Positions 49,286-57,400 of a DNA stretch of 64,000 nt are shown here, one piece after another. How positions within the stretch are numbered: the stretch's first letter is position 1; every line of letters starts with the position of its first letter. Source of the stretch: Sipunculus nudus (Eukaryota; Annelida; Sipuncula; Golfingiida; Sipunculidae). A program made the position numbers and the translations under genes. The notes under the pieces were generated by a model. The model worked only from the letters and a program-made list of their open reading frames with translations. It did no database searches and was not told where the DNA came from. Where the stretch lies: positions 8,798,729-8,862,728 of the forward strand of contig CM049314.1 in NCBI GenBank assembly GCA_026874595.1. Reading direction: 5' to 3'.

Positions 49286-51638
49286 GGTGATAGATATGTT
49301 TATTAAAGTATGCCTTCTATGACATTAAGAAATAAATCTGCTTTTTTCATGTGATGCTACACATGGCAGTCACTCGTATACAGTAAATATCCAGTATATA
49401 CTCACATTAAAAACTGGAGCATTATAAACAAGTGTAAGGCATATTCACACATATGCACTCTTTGGATGCACATGATTGTTAAACCTGATCAGTTTAAACA
49501 AGACATTGAAACCACGGTCATGACCTTCCTATTGTTATAGTAACTAAGATTTTGAAATCTGACCAGAGATGCATCATGGCATATATGTATGGATACATTT
49601 TAAAAGAATTTGTTGGTATTTATTGTTTTGAAAGTCACAATATGACTGAGAGTCATTGTTTTATATTAAGTGGATTTGGGATACGTTGGTCCTATCATAA
49701 GTTCATTACCTTTCAAATGAATCATGTTTTCCGCTTAAAAATGTTTTAAATTTCATACAGTGAGAATCAAGATTGACTAATCTGAATAACTAAAGTACTT
49801 TTAATGTTTTCTGAAAATGTTTGAATATTTATTCAGTTTTAGCACTATAATAGACATAATATGATGTAACTAAAGAAATAATAATAACTCTTTTATAACA
49901 TACTAACATCTTGTAGCTAGCTACAACATCAGATAGTGCATGTCCCAATGTTAGAGACAATTAAACTAGTTTGAAATCCCCAAAAGGGGCCAAAACACAA
50001 ATTTAATCATTTTAGTGTAGCCTTATTTCTTTACTTCAGTGACTTAACAAATGACTGTAACTGTCTGGTCATTACTTTAATGTTGAAAATGGGGAAACCC
50101 AGAAAGCGTAAGAAAATGTTTAACTTTTTTCTGAACATCTGCCTGATTCAATAGGTCATGACAGGGGTGGATGTTTGGCCTAACAGTTTGTAAATGAGGA
50201 ACACACACCTTATATAGCAGATGTACAAAGGTACCACCTGTTTATGTATTATTTCAGGCTTATAATCTTAGCACTCATTTGACAAAAGTAAGTTCATATT
50301 TTTGGTTCTTGAGAAAAAGACCAGTAAAGACCACTGGTAAAGATATGTCATTCAAGGATGCTATCATTACACAGGCATTAAATGTTATCTGGAGTATATA
50401 TCAATGGGGGTACAATGAAATAGATATAACATAAACAAAACTGAAAAAAAATGTCAAATTATCTTGTATATTTCGAACAATGCAGAATGAAATAGAGATC
50501 CAGAATTCAGAGGACTACAAGACGGCCACCAGGTGGTTGAATGCACTTCAGGGTCTGATTGAGGAGAGTCAGATGTATGAAGATGAGGAGTCAGAACAAA
50601 TTCTCAATGCGTGGTGTGAGGAGAGGAGTGAATTAAGGTGAGAAAGAGACATTGTCAGTATCCTTAAACTCCCAAAATCGTGTTTGCATTCACTTATTCG
50701 GCCAATCTTCACTGGTTCATTAGTGCATAAGTGACTGTACATTTGTGAATAATCGGTTATGACGTTCCTGAATCCAGATCTTGTGCTGGATCCATTCCAA
50801 AATCTTATTGATTCCTTATTGGACCATTCACCCTAAAAATTGTATAAGATTCCGTTCATAATTTCATGACTTATGCTGTGAACAAACAAACACACACGCA
50901 CACAAACAGTAAAGAAGCAGAGGTACCAAGTGCTTGTGCCAGGATTCTCCCTGTCTTCATGTTCTTCTCATTTTCACGATTTCTATGAAAGTACTCATTA
51001 AAAGTATTCTATATAAGTACTCATTTAAGTAAACATACACAAAATCGCTAGTGATTAAATCTGCTGTTCACCAGTTTTTTTTCAAGATCAGTTTCCAGTC
51101 CTAGATGATTTTAAAATTTTCAGAAGGAAAGCCTATTGCTTTTTTCGTGTGAAAATATATTTAGATAACAAACGCTTTCATGATTTAACTTGTAGTCAGT
51201 GTTGTGGGGTTCATTTTAAAGATTAAGTTACTATGACATCGAAATTCCTTGTATTAGTTTCCTATGACACCCATATTTCACTTCAGTGGTCTCGGGTCTG
51301 CTTAGATGCTATAGCTGCAGTTAGAATCAGTTGAAACAATTTTTGTTTCAAGCATAAAATTACACATTCATTGAACTGTTATCCGAAACATAATGTTACA
51401 GTCTTCATGTATTTGTGATTCCAGGCAGCTGAAGAAGAAGGTGTTCAACCCTCGTTTTGGCAGTCTCTTTAGAACCTACCACAATTCCACCTACTTCACC
51501 CGGCGCCTGATTAGGTTTGCTGATATCTATATGTCATCAGTGGTCAACCTGCAGAAGTACTCCCTAAAACATACGTTTTATCCCCGGAGCACCGCACTAC
51601 CACATGAAGGGGAGTTCCACAATGGACGGCAAAGATGA
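11535..51638 (+). CDS. NT5DC3: HAD-superfamily 5'-nucleotidase domain protein, NT5DC2/3-like, 15 exons
   Basis: Coding exons: 11535-11712, 24135-24310, 24715-24789, 26263-26318, 27034-27121, 27529-27600, 27956-28012, 28877-28937, 29499-29601, 30650-30751, 40200-40284, 40737-40823, 48952-49005, 50486-50637, 51425-51638. Together 1560 nt, 519 residues, close to human NT5DC2 and NT5DC3. HAD motifs are intact: I, GFDYDYT (Asp89, Asp91); [10 protein letters not shown] (Thr282); III, ARKPKFF (Lys314); [13 protein letters not shown] (Asp373, Asp378). The end, [14 protein letters not shown] then FADIYMSS and [13 protein letters not shown], is typical of the family. The basic, hydroxylated N-terminus ([20 protein letters not shown]) looks like a mitochondrial presequence. 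The family resembles cytosolic purine 5'-nucleotidase NT5C2, but its substrate is not established. NT5DC2 and NT5DC3 cannot be told apart here; a single pre-duplication orthologue is likely. Only intron 13 is unusual (GC-AG). Confidence 0.95.
12170..12823. mobile_element. MITE with ~40-bp TIRs and internal GTGAACCCACATTTT repeats
   Basis: The left end GGTGCATTTTACGGGGCTGA and right end (reverse complement AGTTGCATTTTGTGGGGTTG) form long imperfect TIRs, continuing into GAACTTCA and CTAAAACA. Inside, GTGAACCCACATTTT-type motifs recur in both orientations. Non-coding; superfamily unknown. In intron 1. Confidence 0.72.
13612..14924. mobile_element. TA-TSD TIR element (CAGTGAAACCCGTCTAAAGC)
   Basis: It begins CAGTGAAACCCGTCTAAAGC after TA. 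It ends in the inverted relative of the same sequence (GGTGTCCGTTAGACCAGTTT TCAATG) before TA. A second internal copy of the right end (TTATAGAGGTTTCACT) lies near 14824. This is the style of Tc1/mariner or pogo/Tigger non-autonomous elements; no transposase is readable. Confidence 0.7.
15134..16503. mobile_element. TIR element with perfect 25-bp ends and TA target duplication
   Basis: CCGTAAAATCTCCACTTAAA plus ACCGC at the left is exactly mirrored at the right (16479-16503), with TA on both sides. About 1.37 kb with no transposase ORF, so it is a non-autonomous mariner/pogo-like element. The perfect TIRs suggest a fairly young insertion. Confidence 0.85.
16509..18789 (+). mobile_element. V-family element with ~278-bp tandem units
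   Basis: It starts GTATCCGCCAAAACAAAGTT (with an internal hairpin to TTTTGCATATAC) and ends around GGCGGATACATGTAGTCGCT, so the termini are inverted (GTATCCGCC/GGCGGATAC). The core consists of tandem ~278-bp units (phase marks at 16882, 17159, 17437 and 17715). Each unit has two GGTGGCGCCACC-like palindromes. Units 2 and 3 are almost identical. Non-coding. Confidence 0.8.
18122..18663. mobile_element. MITE with long TIRs and 9-bp target duplication ACATCCATG
   Basis: TAGACTGGTACCCTGCTCTA at the left pairs with TAGAGTGGTACCCCACTTTA read inward from the right, and the inverted similarity extends about 80 bp. ACATCCATG occurs at 18113-18121 and 18664-18672. The V copies at 37.3 and 58.2 kb show the empty site with a single ACATCCATG. 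A 9-bp TSD with long TIRs suggests a Mutator-like MITE. Confidence 0.88.
19214..21549. mobile_element. hAT-like non-autonomous element, TAAAT flanks
   Basis: Ends CAGGGTTCGTACATCCTTAA and (reverse complement) CAGGGTTCATTCACTTCC. AAAAAGTCATGA motifs occur just inside both ends. TAAAT flanks both sides (19209-19213, 21550-21554), matching the 5-bp duplications of some hAT lineages. About 2.3 kb with no transposase visible. Confidence 0.75.
21993..22698 (-). pseudogene. hAT transposase C-terminal remnant, frameshifted
   Basis: The upstream piece (22698-22420) reads like the pre-dimerisation region of hAT transposases ([26 protein letters not shown]). The downstream piece (22445-21993) carries the hAT C-terminal dimerisation signature: [20 protein letters not shown], then [20 protein letters not shown]. 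The two overlap in different frames near 22420-22445, so a frameshift separates them. No BED zinc finger or full DDE region is found, so no active enzyme is expected. Confidence 0.85.
22866..22998. repeat. (TA)n microsatellite
   Basis: Long interrupted TA dinucleotide tract ending in CACACACA, inside the 21.6-kb hAT element. Confidence 0.95.
23640..23885 (-). repeat. tRNA-derived SINE
   Basis: The minus strand has a pol III promoter: box A TGGCTCAAGGGTAG (23871-23858) and box B GGTTCGAATC (23828-23819), 30 nt apart as in tRNA genes. A non-tRNA body follows. The tRNA-like head does not fold as a full functional tRNA. The family is not identified. It lies in intron 1 of the NT5DC gene, antisense to it. 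Confidence 0.75.
24135..24310 (+). CDS. NT5DC3: NT5DC exon 2 (HAD motif I)
   Basis: Acceptor TAATTACAG, donor AAG/GTACAC, phase 0 out. Encodes [20 protein letters not shown] then [18 protein letters not shown], holding the nucleophile Asp89 and Asp91. Confidence 0.95.
24715..24789 (+). CDS. NT5DC3: NT5DC exon 3
   Basis: 25 codons: [20 protein letters not shown] then CDVKK. AIRGLH is a family signature. Acceptor TATTTCAG, donor AAG/GTCTGT. Confidence 0.94.
25766..26160. repeat. D repeat copy
   Basis: GGTATACCCACTGTCTGTCT...CTTACCAGGGCTTTGATGAA...CATATTTAATGAGGTCAGATGT. Collinear with the split copy at 13.49-19.0 kb, it shows what that copy looked like before insertions. In intron 3. Confidence 0.7.
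26263..26318 (+). CDS. NT5DC3: NT5DC exon 4
   Basis: 56 nt encoding [18 protein letters not shown] plus the first two bases of Arg162. Acceptor TTTTTCAG, donor CAG/GTAAAC. Confidence 0.94.
26490..26730. repeat. Dispersed ~200-bp repeat
   Basis: Shares AAGCCCTTATCGAACCCTGACAGG-type sequence, ...CCACTCACATGGGCTGTCATTTT and CAGGATGTCACAGGTCCCATG with 38790-38985. No ends or coding capacity are seen. Intron 4. Confidence 0.5.
27034..27121 (+). CDS. NT5DC3: NT5DC exon 5
   Basis: 88 nt completing Arg162 and encoding [20 protein letters not shown] then IEDLSFYGT. Acceptor GACCCAG, donor ACA/GTAAGT. It is slightly shorter than the vertebrate segment after FYG. Confidence 0.93.
27529..27600 (+). CDS. 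NT5DC3: NT5DC exon 6
   Basis: 24 codons: [20 protein letters not shown] then SVIE. Acceptor ATTACAG, donor GAG/GTATGT. Confidence 0.94.
27956..28012 (+). CDS. NT5DC3: NT5DC exon 7
   Basis: 19 codons: [19 protein letters not shown]. Acceptor ATTTTCAG, donor AGG/GTAAGT. Confidence 0.93.
28877..28937 (+). CDS. NT5DC3: NT5DC exon 8
   Basis: 61 nt: [20 protein letters not shown] plus one base. Acceptor CTTTCAG, donor ATTG/GTGGGT. It aligns without gaps to the xxIRDVHxKGxMYxAIExxI segment of vertebrate NT5DC2/3. Confidence 0.88.
29499..29601 (+). CDS. NT5DC3: NT5DC exon 9 (HAD motif II)
   Basis: 103 nt completing Glu255 and encoding [20 protein letters not shown] then [13 protein letters not shown]. 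The donor lies in GTGTGTGTAA; only the GT at 29602 gives the phase-2 end needed to join TGATAAAGG as VDKG. Confidence 0.91.
30650..30751 (+). CDS. NT5DC3: NT5DC exon 10 (HAD motif III)
   Basis: 102 nt: [20 protein letters not shown] then [13 protein letters not shown], with Lys314 as the motif III lysine. Acceptor GTTGCAG, donor AAG/GTATGA. A 9.4-kb transposon-filled intron follows. Confidence 0.94.
31030..32250. repeat. Degraded tandem array of palindrome-bearing units
   Basis: Units of about 260 bp with AAATTTGGCATGT.., CATCTTGGA and GGTGGYGCCACC-like boxes (for example at about 31250, 31740, 31890 and 32170), related to the V and HINE cores but without recognisable termini. Intron 10. Confidence 0.6.
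32623..34056 (+). mobile_element. Helentron/HINE-like element
   Basis: 5' end TTTTTAGCTCAGCTGACTAT with a hairpin to AAGTCATCTGAGCTATAG, then GTCCGTCGTCCGTCCGTCTG. 3' end CAGCTGAGCGATGTGACCC, hairpin GACCCATGGGTC, CCTTGTTT. Terminal hairpin, 5' inverted motif and insertion at T runs resemble Helentron-derived HINEs. No Rep/Hel coding. Intron 10. Confidence 0.7.
34866..37605 (+). mobile_element. Composite HINE-like element with nested V element
   Basis: 5' TTTTTAGCTCAGCTGACTGA, 3' GACCCATGGGTCACTTGTT. The core is about three ~340-bp tandem units (marks GAGACCTTTAAA.., CTGTTAACAGGGCACAAATC, CTGGTGGCGCCACCTGTATT). A V element (36249-37424) sits after GGTGGAGCCACCTGTATTTTT. Intron 10. Confidence 0.8.
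36249..37424 (+). mobile_element. V element nested in the 34.9-kb HINE
   Basis: GTATCCGCCAAAACAAAGTT...GCGGATAC at the left, TTTTGGCAGATACATGTAGTCACTTGTC at the right. It contains the unoccupied ACATCCATG site at about 37306-37314 that the 18.1-kb MITE occupies in its paralogue. Confidence 0.75.
38790..38985. repeat. Dispersed ~200-bp repeat, second copy
   Basis: Diverged partner of 26490-26730 (GCCTTGACAGGTTTATTTCTCC, GGCTCATGGGAGCTGCCATTTT, CTGGATGTCATGAGTCACATG). A shorter piece lies near 39275-39345. Intron 10. Confidence 0.5.
40200..40284 (+). CDS. NT5DC3: NT5DC exon 11
   Basis: 85 nt: completes Arg323, then [20 protein letters not shown] and KKGSIYFQ. Acceptor TTTCCCAG, donor CAG/GTGAGT. 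Confidence 0.94.
40737..40823 (+). CDS. NT5DC3: NT5DC exon 12 (HAD motif IV)
   Basis: 29 codons: [20 protein letters not shown] then GDHVYSDLA, with the Mg-binding Asp373 and Asp378. Acceptor AATCAG, donor GCT/GTATGT. Confidence 0.95.
40857..41147. repeat. Tandem duplication of ~145 bp
   Basis: Two nearly identical direct copies starting TTCTGAAAATAATAAT at 40857 and 41002, each ending near GCAAATATGT. It lies just inside intron 12, about 30 nt after exon 12. Confidence 0.9.
41674..43875 (+). mobile_element. Two nested or joined HINE-like elements
   Basis: One 5' end (TTTTTAGCTCAGCTGACAAT) at 41674 and a second (TTTTAGCTCAGCTGACTGTA) at 42101 that interrupts the first in its T-rich body. 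Only one 3' end (GACCCATGGGTCCCTTGTTT) is seen, at 43875. Flanks at 41217-41672 and 43876-44340 belong to another unit family with GGCGCCACCTGCATCAAC. Intron 12. Confidence 0.7.
44513..46582 (+). mobile_element. HINE-like element, diverged copy
   Basis: 5' TTTTTAGCTCAGCTGACTAT..AAGTCATCTGAG, 3' AGCTGAGCGCTGTGACCCACAGGTCCCTTGTTT. It contains a GA microsatellite at 45391-45417. Non-coding. Intron 12. Confidence 0.68.
47990..48290. repeat. Fragment of palindrome-bearing repeat units
   Basis: Two partial units with CAGCCTGAAATTGGGCATATG..ACATCTCAGATAGCTTC and CTGGTGGTGCCACCTACAAT, related to the V core. Intron 12. Confidence 0.55.
48952..49005 (+). CDS. NT5DC3: NT5DC exon 13
   Basis: 18 codons: [18 protein letters not shown]. 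Acceptor TTTTTTTTAG. It ends GAG before GCAGGTGA, a GC donor. Using the nearby GT (49010) instead would add a partial codon and bring a stop into exon 14. Confidence 0.93.
49006..50485 (+). other. NT5DC3: GC-AG intron (NT5DC intron 13)
   Basis: The donor is GAG/GCAGGT and the acceptor ACAATGCAG. This gives [15 protein letters not shown], equal in length to human PELE-REIRIINTEQY. The alternative donor at 49010 leaves phase 1 and reads G+AA, TGA, an immediate stop. The intron contains a (TA)n(GA)n(CAGA)n microsatellite. Confidence 0.87.
49173..49285. repeat. (TA)n(GA)n(CAGA)n compound microsatellite
   Basis: Three consecutive simple-repeat tracts in the GC-AG intron of the NT5DC gene. Confidence 0.95.
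50486..50637 (+). CDS. NT5DC3: NT5DC exon 14
   Basis: 152 nt: [50 protein letters not shown]. Acceptor GCAG, donor AAG/GTGAGA, phase 2. Confidence 0.94.
51425..51638 (+). CDS. NT5DC3: NT5DC exon 15 and stop
   Basis: 214 nt, completing Arg449 and encoding [20 protein letters not shown] through [20 protein letters not shown] and QR, then TGA at 51636-51638. Acceptor GATTCCAG. The FGSLFRT and FYPRxxxLPHE motifs mark the family C-terminus. Confidence 0.95.
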
Positions 51639-52620
51639 TAAATTATTATTATAAACTAATCTCATCGTTGAACCCACAGGAATACAGTGTTTTGTGGCTA
51701 GGAAAGGTTGTCTTGTTCGGTTGTATGTGGAACATATATGTTCATCAGTATTATAATTTAGTTTGCAAGGATCATGTTTTATCCAAACGAAGCTAGTATT
51801 TAGATTCTATTTATTAATTGAAAAATAAAATCTATTTAAAAAAAGTTTGTCGGTACCACATGGCTGCTCAATGTGTCTCAACATTTTATGTTCATAATCT
51901 CAAAAGGCAGGCAGTAGTTTTCTTGTTATTCATATTTTTAGGTTTTTACATTTACGAAAAGTGGAAATATGTTTACCTGCAGACAGCTGTTATACAGGTT
52001 ATTCATCAGAAAACATGGAGCAAGTTAATGTGAAACGTCTGCGAAAATATGAATGCTCATTAAAAACTGATTCAGTCCGTTTTGAAAAAAGGTCAGATGC
52101 GATCAAAATGAGTCGAAATGGTCAACTTTTGTTTACTAATTGCCAGCAGTAGTCGGTCACTCAGACTTCGATATTTATGTCCTAGATTCATTTGGCTTAT
52201 TTGTGAAAAGAAGAAATTGTCCATGTGCCATGCTATTATGGCTAACTTATTGAGTGACTTGTTTTGTATGTAAGAGGGAATGTGTTTCTATTAACAGTTT
52301 AGTGATATGAATGATAAATCGTTTTTGTATGTAAGAAGGAATGTGTCTCTGTTAACAGCTTGGTGATAAGCATAATGAATTGTTTTGTATGAAAGAGGGA
52401 ATGTGTATGTGTATGATAAGACCAGAGCTGGACACTTGTTTCATATCAAGGGACATTGAATGGGACAACTTATGGGTGTCCTGGAAGATCGTGACATACC
52501 GGAATGTCATATTCTGTCCTAGTGCGTTTTAAAGTAGACAAGTGAGACTCTTGTTGATATTCTGCTATTTTTCATATTTTCTGACATTTTTTGTCATAAT
52601 GAGGTACCGAGTGAGAAAAT
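51639..52620 (+). other. NT5DC3: NT5DC 3' UTR region
   Basis: An AATAAA hexamer at 51824-51829 is the nearest candidate polyadenylation signal, giving a ~200-nt 3' UTR; a longer UTR is possible. At about 52262, 52323 and 52383 there are three ~60-bp tandem units starting TTTTGTATGTAAGAGGGAAT. I see no other gene here. Confidence 0.45.
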
Positions 52621-53150
52621 GAGATTCATTTTACAGATCCATAGGTAGGCTTTTCAAAGTGGAGGGATTGATGAGTAAGAATTTAGAAAACCTGATGAAT
52701 ATAAACCTCTCCAAACGTATATTGTGGCATGCTTCTTCATGAATGTATTAAGACATTGTTCTGAGGTCTGTTTTCCATAAACCCTATTGAAGACAAAAAC
52801 ATTGATTTGAATGGCCAAAGATGGCTATACTGTATGGAGTGGATTTATGTAGACGTGTACGACCTCCGGTTTGATCGCCAGTATTCTCATAGCATATACC
52901 AGGTAGATTGAATACCACAGAGGCTCATTTTTTGACGCGCCAAGATAATTTAACAAATTAATATGAAAATACGGGTTAAAGAGAAACAACTGATTTACAG
53001 GTCAGCAGCTACATGTCTTGCAGGTATTTAAATTATTATTTGCCTATGAATGGTATGTGATATAACTGTTATCGTTTGAATTGCATATTTGGTACAGGGT
53101 ATGATGGAAACGGCTGCTTGTCTTGTTGTCCATTGGAATATGGATGTTGT

Positions 53151-53926
53151 CAGTGGCGGATCCAAGGGGGGGGGGGGGGGGGGGACCGGGGGCGATCGCC
53201 CCCCCCCCCTAGAATTTTTTTCGGGCTCATGAAAATTGGGCTCATGAAAATTTCAAATTGTTTTCTGAGAAAAGGTACTTTTTTACCTTGTCTTTGTTAA
53301 CTTCTTGACAGTGAAATATAAAATCAAGAATTCAAGATAATCAGCACTGCATTAAACACACAAGAAACAAACAGTACCAGGAATATTAACTTGTCACATG
53401 AGTAAATGCTAAGGAATAAAGTCATATCTCCGATACTGTGTCCACTTGAAGCTAGTTCTTTACCAGTTTACTGACATCACTGGAAGATAAAAGTCTAGTA
53501 GGCCTACACCAGTGTTGTATCAAATTTATCAGAAACAAAAATGTCTGGTTTATGTGCCCGAAAATGCTCAAATTTGATTTCTTAATCATCGTATTTTAAA
53601 AAAATTTCCTCACCATGCATGTGAGGGAGACACCCCCCCCCCCCCCCCACACACACCCTCAATAGGACAAACAGAAGTGATTTAGTCCTTTTTTCTAAAA
53701 CTTTTGCTTTGTATCCAATTTATCAGAAACAAAAATGTCTGGTTTAAGTTCACGAAAATGCTCAAATTTGATTTTCTAATCATCATGTCTTCAAAAAATT
53801 TCCTAACCCCCTCCCACACCCTCCCCCACTTGGGTGCTACGCGCCCTCGACCAACATGCAATCTAGAATCTAAGCCGTCGCCCCCTCCCCCCCCCCCCCC
53901 AACAGTTTGTTCTAGATCCGCCACTG
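53151..53926. mobile_element. hAT-like MITE (CAGTGGCGGATC ends)
   Basis: CAGTGGCGGATCCA at the left, AGATCCGCCACTG at the right, flanked by GTTGT on both sides (53146-53150, 53927-53931). This TIR type is widespread in animal hAT elements. It contains poly-G/C tracts and internal inverted similarity (AGAAACAAAAATGTCTGGTTT occurs twice). Non-coding. Confidence 0.85.
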
Positions 53927-54407
53927 GTTGTCCAGGGGAATAAGGATGTTTGTCCTTGGAAATATGTAATTTTGGATGGATTTGTGAACTGTCGCTGCTT
54001 GAGTGTGTGAAATAAACTCCACATTATGAACAATAATTTCATCTTGTTTTCTGTCTGAACACAACCGAGGAACCTGATTTCTAACAACTGCATATTCTGG
54101 AAAAGAATGAATAAACTGTACACACACAGAACAAACGTAGGGCTAAGGTTAGAAGGAGAACTCGAGGTTGGTACTACTCCACTGCATGTCGAATGCCCTC
54201 ATAACTTCTGATTCCAGCATTTCTATTCCCAAAATGCTGCTTAAATGAAGTGACTTCACTTTCATGTGAACAGGTTTTAACATCATCCTTGGGGAAAGAT
54301 CCGCATATAGAGGTCGAAGAAATTACGGTTTTATGGTACGTTTGCAACAGAAGACGAACGATAGAAGATTGAGCAGCTGGACCCCACTCCTTCCTTCACT
54401 GAAATCA

Positions 54408-57400
54408 TTTTTAGCTCAGCTGACTGAAAGTCATCTGAGCTATAGCGATCACTCTTTGTCCGTCTGTCCGTCTGTCCGTCCGTAAACCAGGCACAAATCG
54501 TAACCACTGGACCTAGAACCTTGTAACTTGGGATTCTGAGAGGTCCATGAAAAAACTCCTTGGAAAGCAGAAATTAGGTCTCTGTTACCCATATCCTTCG
54601 AGCTATGGGGCCCCAAAGTACCCCCCAGAAAAGTAAAAAATTTCATACGAAAACTTCAATATCTCATTAACTACTTGACTGATGGTCATGATTTTTGGCA
54701 TACATATTGATCATGAGATGTTCCATCACTTCCTGCAGACTGGTGGCGCCACCTGTATTTTCGATTTTTTTACGAATTTTTTTCTCTATTTTTGAGACCT
54801 TTAAAAATGTGAACATCTGTTAACAAGGCACAAATCGTAAAGACTAGACCTAGAATCTTAATTCTTGATACACTGAGAGTACCATGAAAAATCTCCTTGG
54901 AAACCAGAAATTAGGTCTCTGTTACCCATATCCTTTGAGCTATGGGGCCCCAAAGTACCCCCCAGAATAGTAAAAAATTTCATACAAAAACTTTAATATC
55001 TCAATAACAACATCACTGATGGTCATGATTTTTGGCATACATATTGATCATGAGATGTTTCATAAGTTCCTGCAGACTGGTGGCGCCACCTGTATTTTTC
55101 GATTATTTTACGATTTTTTCCTCTATTTTTGAGACGTTTAAAGATGCTGTCATCTGTTAACGTGGCACAAATCGTAACCGCTGGACCTAGAACTTTCATT
55201 CTCGACACACTGAGAGACCTATTAAAAGTCTCCATGGAAACCATAAATTAGATCTCTGTTACCCATATCCTTTGAGCTATGGGGCCCCAAAGTACGCCCC
55301 ATAAAAGTAAAAAATTTCATACAAAAACTTCAATATCTCATTAACTACTTGACTGATGGTCATGATTTTTGGCATACGTATTGATCATGAGATGTTCCAC
55401 CACTTCCTGCAGACTGGTGGAGCCATCTGTATTTTTCGATTTTTTACGAATGGTTTTCTCTATTTTTGAGACCTTTAAAAATGTGAACAGCTGTTAACAG
55501 GGCACAAATCATAAAGACTGCACCTAGAATCTTCATTCTTGACACACAGGGAGATCCATGATAAGTCTCCATGGAAACCTGAAATTAGGTCTCTGTTACT
55601 CATATCCTTTGAGCTATGGCACTCCAAAGTACTGCTCAGAATAATGGGAAATTTGATACAAAAGCTGAAGTATCTGAACAACTAATGCAGCGATCACCAT
55701 AATTGTTTTCATGGATATTGATCATGGAGTGTTTCATTAGTTTCTGCAGACTTGTGGCACCTCGGGTTTTTTTACGAATTTTTTCTCTATTTTTGAGACC
55801 TTTAAAGTTTTGAACATCTGTTAACAGGGCACAAATCATTAAAACTGGACCTAGAATCTTCATTCTTGACACACAGGGAGACCCATGAAAAGTCTCCATG
55901 GAAACCTTAAATTAGGTCTCTGTTACCCATATTCTTTAAGCTGTATGGCTCCAAATTACCCCCCAGAATAATGGAAAATTTGATACAAAAACTGCAGTAT
56001 CTCAATAACTACAACACTGATGGTCATGATTTTCGGCATGCATATTGATCATGACCTGTTCCATCAGTTTCTGCAGACTGGGTGCGCCACCTCAATTTTT
56101 TCAAATTTTTACGATTTTTTTTTCTCTTTTTTTTGATACCTTTAAAGATGTGGTTATCTGTCAACAGGGTACAAATCGCAACAAGTGGACCTAGAATATT
56201 CATTCTTGTCATGCAAGGAGGCCCATAAAAAGTGCCCGTGGAAACTTAAAATTAGGTCTCTGTTACCCATATCCTTCAAGCTATAGGACTCCGAAGTATC
56301 CCTCAGTATAATGGACAATTTGATACAAAAGCTGAAGTATCTGAACAACTAATGCAGAGATCACCATGATTCTTTGCATGGATATTGATCATTAAGTGTT
56401 TTTATTAGTTTCTGCAGACTGGTGGAGCCACCTGTATTTTTGTACCCGCCAAAACGAAGTTTTGCGGATACTATGTTTTTGACCGGGTTCCTCCGCCGTT
56501 GCCACGTTCGTTTCCAGAGAGCTCCTCTGGGACTTGATTTTATGAGCTTTTCAAACTCATATCTCGGGAACCGTTTGACTAATCAGGAAATAAAATTTAT
56601 ACAAATGTAGCCCTTGGATAGCTCTATAGGATACACAAAAAATGGTGGCGCCACCTGTAACCATGTTTGCACAGTGTCCATCTGTTCATTTGCCTTTGGT
56701 TAAAATCACTCATATCTCTGCAGTGAATTGACTAATTCACCTGAAATTCGGCATGCGTATACATCCTGGATAGCTTTCTTGATTTTATGACAGGTAGCGC
56801 CACCTACCTTCTCATTCACGCTGATGACATCCAAGCTCATATCTCGGGAACCGTTTGACCGATCGACCAAAATTTTGCATGTGTGTAGATCTAACATAGC
56901 TCTTTATCATACGCTAAACTGGTGGCGCCACCTGCAACCTTTTTGGCACAGCGTCTGTCTGTTTGTCTGCCGTGCGATAATGTCACTCATATCTCGGCAG
57001 TGGTTTGACATATCTGCCTAAAATTTTGCAGTTTTATACAACCTGGATAGCTTTCTTGATTTTATGACAGGTGGCACCACCTACATTCACGTTCACGCTG
57101 ATGACATCCAAGCTCATATCTCAGGAACCGTTTGACTGATCAGGAAAAAAATTTATACAAATGTAGTCCTTGGATAGCTCTATAATATACACAAAAAATG
57201 GTGGCGCCACCTGTAACCATGTTTGCACTGTCCATCTGTTCATCTGCCTTTGGTTAAAATCACTCATATCTCTGCAGTGAATTGACTAATTCACCTGAAA
57301 TTCGGCATGCGTATACATCCTGGATAGCTTTCTTGATTTTATGACAGGTGGCGCCACCTACCTTCTCGTTCTCGCTGATGACATCCAAGCTCATATCTCG

